Shown here piece after piece: positions 1 through 6,236 of a DNA stretch of 6,743 nt. A program made the translations under genes and the position numbers. The DNA comes from Treponema sp. UBA1798 (lineage in GTDB: Bacteria > Spirochaetota > Spirochaetia > Treponematales > Treponemataceae): positions 1 to 6,743 of the forward strand of contig DCFS01000308.1 in the NCBI GenBank assembly GCA_002319875.1, written 5' to 3'. Below the pieces are notes generated by a model. That model saw only the letters and a list, made by a program, of their open reading frames with translations. It searched no databases and was not told the origin of the DNA. The stretch's first letter is position 1, and each line of letters starts with the position of its first letter.

Positions 1-1005
1 CTGGTTTCCTGTTCGGAAGAGAGTACCCACTTCAAAGCCAAAAGCATCGAACAGATTTATGCAAAAGAAGGACGGCCTGTTCAGGTCAGAACAGTCAAAC
101 CTGAAACCTTTTCTGCATATCTGAAATATCCCGCGGATTTCCGTGCAAGGACGCAATCAACGGCATACGCAAAACTGAGTGACGTTGTCCGGAACGTTTA
201 CGTAAAAGTCGGCGATCATGTCAAACGGGACCAGATCGTCATGGGATTTTCTCTCGACAATTCAGCCTACCAGCAGGCAAAGCTTTCCTTCGAAAATGCA
301 GAAGCAGCTTACAACAGAACCACGGCTCTTTACGCAGCAGCGGGAGTATCGCGGCAGGACTTCGATAATACACGGACACAGTACGAACTTGCAAAAGAAA
401 ATTTCAAATCCGTGGGAGAAATGATTCAGATAAAAGCTCCGATCGACGGTTTTATAACCCAGCTGAATGTGCGGATCTCTTCCAATGTAAACCCGGGAGA
501 CCCGCTTTTTACCGTGTCAAATCAGGACGGATTTGAGGCATATTTCTACGTAGGAGCGGATGAGATAGATAACATACGGACAGGAGAAAGGGCCGTCATT
601 GAAGGAAAAAACGAAACCATCGAAGGGCGCGTTACGGAAGTTTCCCTTATTATGGATCCGGTCAGAAAAGCATTTCCTGTCAAAGCTTTTTTCGCAGGAA
701 AACCGAAAACACTGGTAAGCGGTATGAGTGTTGATATTTCCGTAGAAGCCTACCGAAACGACCAGTCTGTCATCGTAAATCAGAAGGAACTGGTACGCGA
801 AGGTGGCATATGGGTTGCCTATATCGTAAAAGACGGAAAGGCCGTAAGGAAAGAATTAGTAACAGGACATGAACAGGGACTGAAATATGAAATAGCAGGC
901 GGGCTTACAGCCGGAGATGTCCTTGTCACTGAAGGAGCACAGAATCTTTCAGACAGAGAAAAAGTAAAAATTACAGAAACACAACCGGAAAAGCAGGGGG
1001 AATAA
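1..1005 (+). CDS. RND efflux adaptor (membrane fusion protein, HlyD/AcrA-like lipoprotein), 5' partial
   Basis: Periplasmic adaptor linking the downstream inner-membrane RND pump to its outer-membrane channel. The frame is open from base 1, so the start codon and most of the signal peptide lie upstream; 334 residues are visible. The first four residues, LVSC, are a good lipobox, so the mature protein probably begins at Cys4 as a lipid-anchored adaptor. Visible order: first half of the lipoyl-like domain at about residues 61-84 (VKVGDHVK), a short helical hairpin at about 86-140, second half-lipoyl at about 142-172 (IKAPIDGFI ... NPGD), then beta-barrel and membrane-proximal domains to the end. 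Within the hairpin, R106, L110 and S117 match the R-x3-L-x6-S (RLS) spacing of AcrA, used to dock TolC-type channels. The internal ATG at 241 cannot be the start, because it would remove the first half-lipoyl and the lipobox. TAA lies 4 nt before the pump gene. The family is certain; the substrate is unknown. Confidence 0.95.
   Translation: MVSCSEESTHFKAKSIEQIYAKEGRPVQVRTVKPETFSAYLKYPADFRARTQSTAYAKLSDVVRNVYVKVGDHVKRDQIVMGFSLDNSAYQQAKLSFENAEAAYNRTTALYAAAGVSRQDFDNTRTQYELAKENFKSVGEMIQIKAPIDGFITQLNVRISSNVNPGDPLFTVSNQDGFEAYFYVGADEIDNIRTGERAVIEGKNETIEGRVTEVSLIMDPVRKAFPVKAFFAGKPKTLVSGMSVDISVEAYRNDQSVIVNQKELVREGGIWVAYIVKDGKAVRKELVTGHEQGLKYEIAGGLTAGDVLVTEGAQNLSDREKVKITETQPEKQGE
995..1000 (+). promoter_or_regulatory. 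Ribosome binding site for the RND pump gene
   Basis: AGGGGG lies in the last codons of the adaptor gene, 9 nt before the ATG at 1010. It fixes the pump start. Because it sits upstream of the adaptor stop codon, it suggests translational coupling of adaptor and pump. Confidence 0.8.
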
Positions 1006-1009
1006 CCGT

Positions 1010-4000
1010 ATGAATATTGTAGATTTATCCATTAAGCGGCCGATTATGATTTCCATGGGACTGGTCGCTCTGGTATTGTTCGGAATTATGGCATACTTTA
1101 CGCTTCCGCTGAGCCTGCTGCCAACGCTGAAAATTGCATCGATAACCGTACAGACTGTCTATGCAGGAGCGAGTCCTCAGGTCATAGAAATGCAGATTTC
1201 AAAAAAAATAGAAGATGAAGTATCTGCCATCAGTGAAGTCGATACCATCCAGTCATATTCCATGGACAGCGTTTCTATTGTATCCATAGATTTTAAATAC
1301 GGGAAAGATGAAAACCTGGCTCTTCAGGAAGTAAAGGACAAAGTCGACGCTATCAGGTCCACGCTGCCTGACAGTGCGGAAAAACCGGTTATTTCTAAAC
1401 TTAGTATCGCCAGTATGAGCCCCGTAATGAGTATTATTCTTGAAGGAAATATGAGTCCGACAGAACTGTATACATTCGCGTCAAACACGGTAAAGGACCG
1501 GTTTGCGCAGGTTACCGGAGTCGGAAGTATAAACATTATGGGTGGATCAAAAAGAGAGATACGGGTAAACATAGACCGTTCAACCGTATATGAACGCGCA
1601 ATTCCCGTCACCCAGATAGGAAGTATCCTTGCTGCGGCAAATATAGAACTGCCGGGCGGAAATTTCACTTATGAAAACCGGGATATTCCCGTTCAGATGA
1701 AAGGAAATTTCACCAGCCTTGACCAGATAAAAAACATGGACGTACCCACGGGAACAGGTATTTTCAAACTGCGCCAGATAGCGGACGTAAAAGATTCGAG
1801 TAAAACAGTAAGAATACGGACCATCCTGCTCGACAAAAAAACAGGTACTCGAATTGAAAATGCCGTACTGCTGCAGGTAATAAAAAACCCAAGCGCCAAT
1901 ACAGTAGACGTAGTCAACGGTATCAGAAAACAGCTTCCTGTAATTGAAGAAATGAATGACAACCAGATACATTTTAAAATAGTAAAAGAAGATGCTACAT
2001 ACGTACAGGATTCTGTCGACGATACGCTTTCGAATGTTTACATGGGCATTCTTTTTACCGGCATCGTACTGCTCATATTTCTTCACGATCTCAGATCGAC
2101 ACTCATCATAGCACTCGCCATGCCTTTTTCCATCGTTGCGACATTTCTCGTTATGAAATCCATGGGAATAGGACTGAACCTGCTTTCGCTTATGGGGCTC
2201 TCCAGTGCGACGGGAACTCTCGTATCGAACTCGGTCGTAGTTCTGGAAAATATATTCCGCTACCGCAACGAGGGACTTGACCGTAAAGAAGCGGCATCAC
2301 GAGGAACAAAAGAAGTTCTTGTCGCAGTATTCGCTTCAACGCTGACAAATGTAGCTGTATTCGTTCCGCTGGGCAGTATTTCAAGTATCATGGGTCCCGT
2401 CCTCGCAAACTTTGCCTATACAACGGTCATTTCTACAGTATTTTCTATTATAGTCTCCTTTACGCTTACGCCGCTTATGGCAGCGCGCATCCTGCCGGAA
2501 AAACCGAAGGCTCCCGGGAAACTGAGCCTTGCCATCGAGTCTGTTTTCAAAAAATGGGAGGTATGGTATGCGGAAACCCTTGCCTACGCAATCGGCAGCC
2601 GCCGCAAAGCATGGATCACCATCGCAGGAACCGTCGTACTGTTCGCTGTATGCATAGTAACCGTACCGCTGATCGGTTTTGAGCTGTTGCCGACGACCGA
2701 CGGCGGAAAACTGCAGATAAATGTCGAACTTCCGCAGGGGAACGACCTTGAAGCAACTGCAGTACTTCTTAAAAAAATAGAAACAAAAGTTGCTTCACAT
2801 AAAGAAGTCGAATCTGTGGAAACAGTACTTGGTTCTCTCGGGACGCTCGATCAGGACGTAAGCGTCGGACAGATGAACGTATACCTGGTACCAAAAGACA
2901 AACGGAAAACAAGCAGTATGGTATTCGCTCCGGCACTTGCACGGGAACTGGCTGATATTGCCGGACCTAAAATACGTGTATCGTCCGTATCGGAAATCAC
3001 CATAGGAAGCGCTACGTCGTCAGGTCTGGACCTCTATCTGAAAGGTGAAAATACGGAAAATCTCCAGAAATATGCAAACGCCATCCGGACAAAAATGAAC
3101 GCTATTCAGGGAATTACAAATACATCGCTCAGTTCAAAAGACGGCAAACAGGAACTGGACTTTGTTCCTGACAGAAAACAGCTGTCCGAAGACGGTCTTA
3201 CCGTCCAAGATGTAGCACTGACGCTGCGTGCGTCGGTCGATGGTCTGGTTACTTCAACTTATAAAGACAACGGAAAGGAATACGATATACGCGTGTCTGT
3301 GAGCGGCGGATCATTAAAGGATATTTCTGATATAAAGAATATCCCGGTTGTATCGCAGGCCGGAGTCTACCCTGTTTCCCGGTATGCAAGCGTCGCATTC
3401 AACAGCGGTACGAGCAAGATCATGCGCACCGACAAAGTCAGGACTATCGAAATTACCGCTGACATTCTGCCCGGTTACAGCGCAGGAAATATGCTGAACA
3501 AGGTACTGCCGGTTATAGACAGCATGAATCTCCCGGCAGGATATTCTGTACAGCAGGGTGGAATGACAAAACTGATGAATGAAACCATCCGCGATCTGCT
3601 CATCGTATTTGCCATCGCCGTAATTCTGACATATATGCTCCTTGCAGCGACACTGGAAAGTCTCGTACAGCCGCTTTTTATTCTTTCGACTGTTCCGCTC
3701 TCGCTGATCGGAGCAATACTTATCTGCCTGATCACCGGCGCAATACTGAATATTGTTGCGATGCTCGGAGTCATCATGCTGGTCGGCATCGTTGTAAACA
3801 ACGCTATTCTTATCCTGGATTACTATAACCAACTCAAACGGGAATCCGGTATGCCAGCAGAGCAGGCACTTGTGAAGGCCTGTTCCATGAAACTCAAAGC
3901 CATTCTGATGAGCAATATTGCCATAATCCTCGGCATGCTGCCGATGGCACTCGGTCTCGGTGCTTCAGGTGCGGAAATGAGGCAGCCCATGGGTCTTGTC

Positions 4001-4120
4001 ATTATCGGGGGTATTGTGTCATCGACGCTGATGACGCTGTACATCATACCGGCACTTGAATATCTCGCGTCCGGCAACAGAAAAAAGAAGATACCGGATA
4101 CCACCGGGGAGAATGTATAA
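1010..4120 (+). CDS. RND-family efflux transporter (HAE-1/AcrB-like), variant proton-relay residues
   Basis: Inner-membrane pump of the tripartite efflux system, normally a homotrimer exporting amphiphilic compounds. Its 1036 residues are the usual length for the family. Seen: the N-terminal IKRP motif, then TM1 at about 9-30, a large periplasmic loop, TM2-TM6 from about 344 to 490, TM7 at about 535-557 followed by ELLPTTDGG, a second large loop, and TM8-TM12 from about 862 to 1020. TM4 reads LVSNSVVVLENI and TM10 reads GIVVNNAILILDYYNQL. Aligned by motif to AcrB, the relay residues D407, D408, K940, R971 and T978 become S406, N407, N930, K961 and S968. The pump therefore lacks the aspartate pair normally used for proton coupling; E413 and D937 remain as acidic residues near these helices. 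The start is set by the Shine-Dalgarno sequence at 995 and the typical N-terminus. There is no frameshift. The substrate cannot be inferred. Confidence 0.97.
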   Translation: MNIVDLSIKRPIMISMGLVALVLFGIMAYFTLPLSLLPTLKIASITVQTVYAGASPQVIEMQISKKIEDEVSAISEVDTIQSYSMDSVSIVSIDFKYGKDENLALQEVKDKVDAIRSTLPDSAEKPVISKLSIASMSPVMSIILEGNMSPTELYTFASNTVKDRFAQVTGVGSINIMGGSKREIRVNIDRSTVYERAIPVTQIGSILAAANIELPGGNFTYENRDIPVQMKGNFTSLDQIKNMDVPTGTGIFKLRQIADVKDSSKTVRIRTILLDKKTGTRIENAVLLQVIKNPSANTVDVVNGIRKQLPVIEEMNDNQIHFKIVKEDATYVQDSVDDTLSNVYMGILFTGIVLLIFLHDLRSTLIIALAMPFSIVATFLVMKSMGIGLNLLSLMGLSSATGTLVSNSVVVLENIFRYRNEGLDRKEAASRGTKEVLVAVFASTLTNVAVFVPLGSISSIMGPVLANFAYTTVISTVFSIIVSFTLTPLMAARILPEKPKAPGKLSLAIESVFKKWEVWYAETLAYAIGSRRKAWITIAGTVVLFAVCIVTVPLIGFELLPTTDGGKLQINVELPQGNDLEATAVLLKKIETKVASHKEVESVETVLGSLGTLDQDVSVGQMNVYLVPKDKRKTSSMVFAPALARELADIAGPKIRVSSVSEITIGSATSSGLDLYLKGENTENLQKYANAIRTKMNAIQGITNTSLSSKDGKQELDFVPDRKQLSEDGLTVQDVALTLRASVDGLVTSTYKDNGKEYDIRVSVSGGSLKDISDIKNIPVVSQAGVYPVSRYASVAFNSGTSKIMRTDKVRTIEITADILPGYSAGNMLNKVLPVIDSMNLPAGYSVQQGGMTKLMNETIRDLLIVFAIAVILTYMLLAATLESLVQPLFILSTVPLSLIGAILICLITGAILNIVAMLGVIMLVGIVVNNAILILDYYNQLKRESGMPAEQALVKACSMKLKAILMSNIAIILGMLPMALGLGASGAEMRQPMGLVIIGGIVSSTLMTLYIIPALEYLASGNRKKKIPDTTGENV
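4106..4111 (+). promoter_or_regulatory. Ribosome binding site for the outer-membrane factor gene
   Basis: GGGGAG lies inside the last codons of the pump gene, with 10 nt between it and the ATG at 4122. It is too close to the in-frame ATG at 4113 (1 nt) and lies downstream of the ATG at 4056. It therefore selects 4122 as the start and indicates coupling to pump translation. Confidence 0.75.
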
Positions 4121-4121
4121 A

Positions 4122-5471
4122 ATGAATAACCTGAAAATTATGTTTATTGCAGCCGGACTTTTCCTGTCGGCAGTTGCAGACTGCCTGTATCCGGAAGAAT
4201 ACAATCTTGAAAAATATCTTTCTTCTGTCGAACAGAACAACAGGGATCTTCAGATAGCCAGAAAGAATGCCGATGCAGCCGGAGAAACGGTACGGCAGGC
4301 TTTTGCGGCACTGATCCCATCCGTAGGCGTATCCGGCGGATATACGCGAAACCTCAAGGATGTAAAAGAGCCGACTGCGGTATATGCGTACGATGCAGGA
4401 CTGTCCGGTATCTATCCATTACACTACGAAGATGTCGATTCGAATTATGATAACGAGCTGCAGGTGGCTCTGGGTGTCAGCCAGAGTCTGTACGATCCTG
4501 CCGCCGCTGCAAATTATGAGCAGGCAAAAAAAAACCGTGATATACAGCAGACGGCAGAAGACTATACCCGGCAGAGTCTTCTTACGGCAGCAAAAAAGTT
4601 GTACGCACAGGTGCAGCTGCTTGACGCAATAGTCACAGTACGTAAAGAGACCGCAGAAACCTCAGAAGCGGTATACCTGAGTATCGAAAAAAAATACAAC
4701 GCAGGAACGGCAACGGAACTGGACCTGCGGATGGCGGAAGTCGACTGGAAAAACGATATTTCTGCAGAGGCAGAAGCGGAAAAAAACGCAGCGCTCGGAT
4801 TAATGGCTCTCAAAACTCTGGCAGGACTTCCTCAAAACTGCGATATGTCTCTCAATGAAAAAACTGAAACAGTTCCCGCTCTTCCGCAGGAAAATAATAT
4901 GTCTGAAGTTCTGGCTGCACGCACCGATTACAGGATTACGCTGCTGTCAAAGGACATGGCTGACCTTATATACAAAAGTTCGCTTACCGGTTTCCTGCCG
5001 ACAGTTACCGGTAGTTTTACGCTCGCATACGGACAGTACGGCGGATACGAAGGAAAAGACGACTGGGACGCATATGACTATACAGCTGCACAGCTTGGAA
5101 TAAAAATAGCGCTGCCGTTATTTACCGGAGGATACCGTCCTTCAAAAGTAAAAGAAGCGGAAATCGGAAGGGAAACGGCACGGCTCCAGATACAGAAAAA
5201 GAAAGATGAAATAGAACAGGATCTGGTATCGGCACAGCTCAGGATGAAAGAATCATCCAGAAAAATTGAATCAGCCCGGGCACTTGCAGATGCTTCACTG
5301 CGGGCATCGTCGCTGGCCCGTATCGCTTTCGAAAACGGACTTGGGACTCAGCTTGCAGTATCACAGGCAAACACCAATACGGCACAGGCGAAGCTGAACC
5401 TTCAGAATGCCATCTATGAATACAGGACGGCATACTACGACTGGGAATCGGCAAGCGGAAAAGTACCGTAA
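4122..5471 (+). CDS. TolC-family outer membrane efflux protein
   Basis: Outer-membrane channel of the efflux complex, 449 residues, the usual size for this family. The start at 4122 is 1 nt after the pump stop codon, follows a well-placed Shine-Dalgarno sequence and opens directly into a signal peptide: charged N-terminus, hydrophobic core at about residues 6-18, and an AVA cleavage site before D20. Earlier in-frame starts would put a charged tail ahead of the signal. The protein shows the tandem duplication of the family. Two long alpha-helical stretches each follow an aromatic-rich beta segment; VSQSLYD (119-125) in the first half corresponds to IALPLFTGG (329-337) in the second. Tyr/Asp/Gly-rich segments before each (about 80-118 and 295-325) are the likely beta-barrel strands, and the Ala/Glu/Gln/Lys-rich helices are the periplasmic tunnel. 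Cys21 follows Asp, a poor lipobox, so a lipid anchor is unlikely but not excluded. Confidence 0.95.
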   Translation: MNNLKIMFIAAGLFLSAVADCLYPEEYNLEKYLSSVEQNNRDLQIARKNADAAGETVRQAFAALIPSVGVSGGYTRNLKDVKEPTAVYAYDAGLSGIYPLHYEDVDSNYDNELQVALGVSQSLYDPAAAANYEQAKKNRDIQQTAEDYTRQSLLTAAKKLYAQVQLLDAIVTVRKETAETSEAVYLSIEKKYNAGTATELDLRMAEVDWKNDISAEAEAEKNAALGLMALKTLAGLPQNCDMSLNEKTETVPALPQENNMSEVLAARTDYRITLLSKDMADLIYKSSLTGFLPTVTGSFTLAYGQYGGYEGKDDWDAYDYTAAQLGIKIALPLFTGGYRPSKVKEAEIGRETARLQIQKKKDEIEQDLVSAQLRMKESSRKIESARALADASLRASSLARIAFENGLGTQLAVSQANTNTAQAKLNLQNAIYEYRTAYYDWESASGKVP

Positions 5472-5519
5472 ACGCTGATGACACAGTGCGGTAAAAGCAG
5501 CATTGCAGCAACTACGGTA
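5464..5519 (+). repeat. 7-bp inverted repeat spanning the end of the channel gene and the intergenic region
   Basis: TACCGTA at 5464-5470 (overlapping the channel stop codon) and TACGGTA at 5513-5519 are perfect complements across a 43-nt loop. No U-tract follows, so this is not a convincing intrinsic terminator. The right arm is shared with the next inverted repeat, so the two pairings exclude each other. ACCGTA-type words are common in this window, so chance is a serious alternative. Confidence 0.35.
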
Positions 5520-5532
5520 TATTTTGTATAAT
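5503..5532 (+). promoter_or_regulatory. Candidate sigma-70 promoter for the acetyltransferase gene
   Basis: A perfect TATAAT -10 box lies at 5527-5532, 18 nt downstream of a weak -35 (TTGCAG, 5503-5508; only the TTG matches the consensus). Transcription would begin at about 5538-5540, on or next to the ATG at 5539, giving a leaderless or nearly leaderless message. The match is by eye and the -35 is poor, so read-through from the efflux operon remains possible. Confidence 0.45.
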
Positions 5533-5551
5533 AATGAAATGAACACCGTAG
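5512..5551 (+). repeat. 7-bp inverted repeat bracketing the TATAAT box and the acetyltransferase start codon
   Basis: CTACGGT at 5512-5518 and ACCGTAG at 5545-5551 are perfect complements separated by 26 nt. They flank the -10 box and the ATG at 5539 almost symmetrically. This could be a pair of operator half-sites or an RNA stem-loop holding the start codon in its loop. The short arms and frequent ACCGTA words in this genome keep confidence low. Confidence 0.35.
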
Positions 5552-6078
5552 AACCTGTTAGTTTTTTTTCCGCAACTGTTCCGGATCTGCCGGAAATATT
5601 CGGACTGTATAAAGCTGCGATTGCACATCTTGACGAATGCGGTATGCATTTCTGGGATTTTTCATGGTATCCGGACGCAGAGGTTCTTACTGCAGACCAG
5701 AAGCAGGGAGACCTCTATGGTGTCCGTGACAGCGTAACAAAACGGATCGCTGCGTGCGTGGTACTGAATACCGAGTACGATGAACAGTATGATAATGCCC
5801 AATGGGAATATCCGTCCGACCGCCCGCTTATCATCCACAGGCTCTGCATACATCCCGACTTTCAGAATAGAGGGCTCGGAAAAGCCGTCATGCAGGCAGC
5901 TGAAACCTGGGGCAGGAAACGCGGTTTTACGGTAATCAGGCTGGACGCATACTCCGGGAACCCGGCTTCTCTCGCACTGTACGGACATCTCGGTTTCCGG
6001 AAAGCGGGTGAAGCAAACTGGACGAAGGGCACGTTCTGGCTTATGGAAAAAAATCTGAATCAGAAAACAACTGTGTAA
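5539..6078 (+). CDS. GNAT-family N-acetyltransferase
   Basis: Cytoplasmic acetyl-CoA-dependent acetyltransferase of 179 residues, typical for a single GNAT domain; the acceptor substrate is unknown. Seen: the acetyl-CoA-binding motif A, IHRLCIHPDFQNRGLGKAV, containing the Q/R-x-x-G-x-G signature as QNRGLG, and the C-terminal motif LDAYSGNP followed by ALYGHLGF, the usual Asn and Tyr of motif B. The N-terminal AAIAHLDECGMHFWDF stretch resembles the substrate-side helix of a common uncharacterised GNAT subgroup. The start at ATG 5539 leaves a few residues before the first strand, as in relatives. In-frame TTG codons at 5503 and 5524 are alternatives without a good Shine-Dalgarno sequence, and 5503 overlaps the presumed -35. 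There is no Shine-Dalgarno sequence before 5539 either, consistent with a leaderless message. The gene lies 67 nt after the efflux operon on the same strand, so co-transcription is possible, but a local promoter is visible. Confidence 0.9.
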   Translation: MNTVEPVSFFSATVPDLPEIFGLYKAAIAHLDECGMHFWDFSWYPDAEVLTADQKQGDLYGVRDSVTKRIAACVVLNTEYDEQYDNAQWEYPSDRPLIIHRLCIHPDFQNRGLGKAVMQAAETWGRKRGFTVIRLDAYSGNPASLALYGHLGFRKAGEANWTKGTFWLMEKNLNQKTTV

Positions 6079-6154
6079 GGCGTCTGATTCCGGTGCTTAC
6101 ATTCTTACTCATACCCGGTTTTACATATATTTTACCGCTGCATTTAAAATATTT

Positions 6155-6190
6155 GAGGCCGTCCCATATTTCTGAGACAGCCCCGTTTTT
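6155..6190. terminator. Hairpin between convergent genes, probable terminator
   Basis: Arms at 6155-6165 and 6174-6184 enclose an 8-nt loop. Read as minus-strand RNA, all 11 positions pair, three of them as G-U wobbles, and the stem is followed by AAAUAUUUU. Read as plus-strand RNA, those three positions become A-C mismatches, but a run of five U (6186-6190) follows. The fold therefore favours ending the minus-strand dehydratase transcript (about 53 nt after its stop), with weaker termination of the acetyltransferase transcript. The rest of 6079-6236 shows nothing I recognise. Confidence 0.55.
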
Positions 6191-6236
6191 ATGTTAACAG
6201 TATTTATACAGAAACGTTTGCAGGCGGTTAATATCT

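Noticed and set aside
241..1005. Adaptor gene starting at the ATG at 241
   Set aside because: The same frame is open to base 1 and carries a lipobox and the first half-lipoyl domain, so 241 is an internal methionine.
1580..2086. Long open frame antisense to the pump gene (168 residues)
   Set aside because: It lies wholly within the pump coding sequence, has no Shine-Dalgarno sequence and an erratic Cys/Tyr/Phe-rich composition, and shows no recognisable domain; it is a shadow of the pump's codon use.
3314..3832. Long open frame antisense to the pump C-terminal half (172 residues)
   Set aside because: The His/Asp/Gln/Asn-rich composition is what arises opposite hydrophobic membrane-segment codons. 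No family motif or ribosome binding site is present.
4056..4121. In-frame N-terminal extension of the channel protein (start at 4056 or 4113)
   Set aside because: It would overlap the pump gene and place charged residues ahead of a clear signal peptide. The Shine-Dalgarno sequence at 4106-4111 fits only the start at 4122.
5239..5546. Minus-strand open frames opposite the end of the channel gene and the intergenic region
   Set aside because: They overlap the well-supported channel helices, have no upstream Shine-Dalgarno sequence and show no recognisable protein features.
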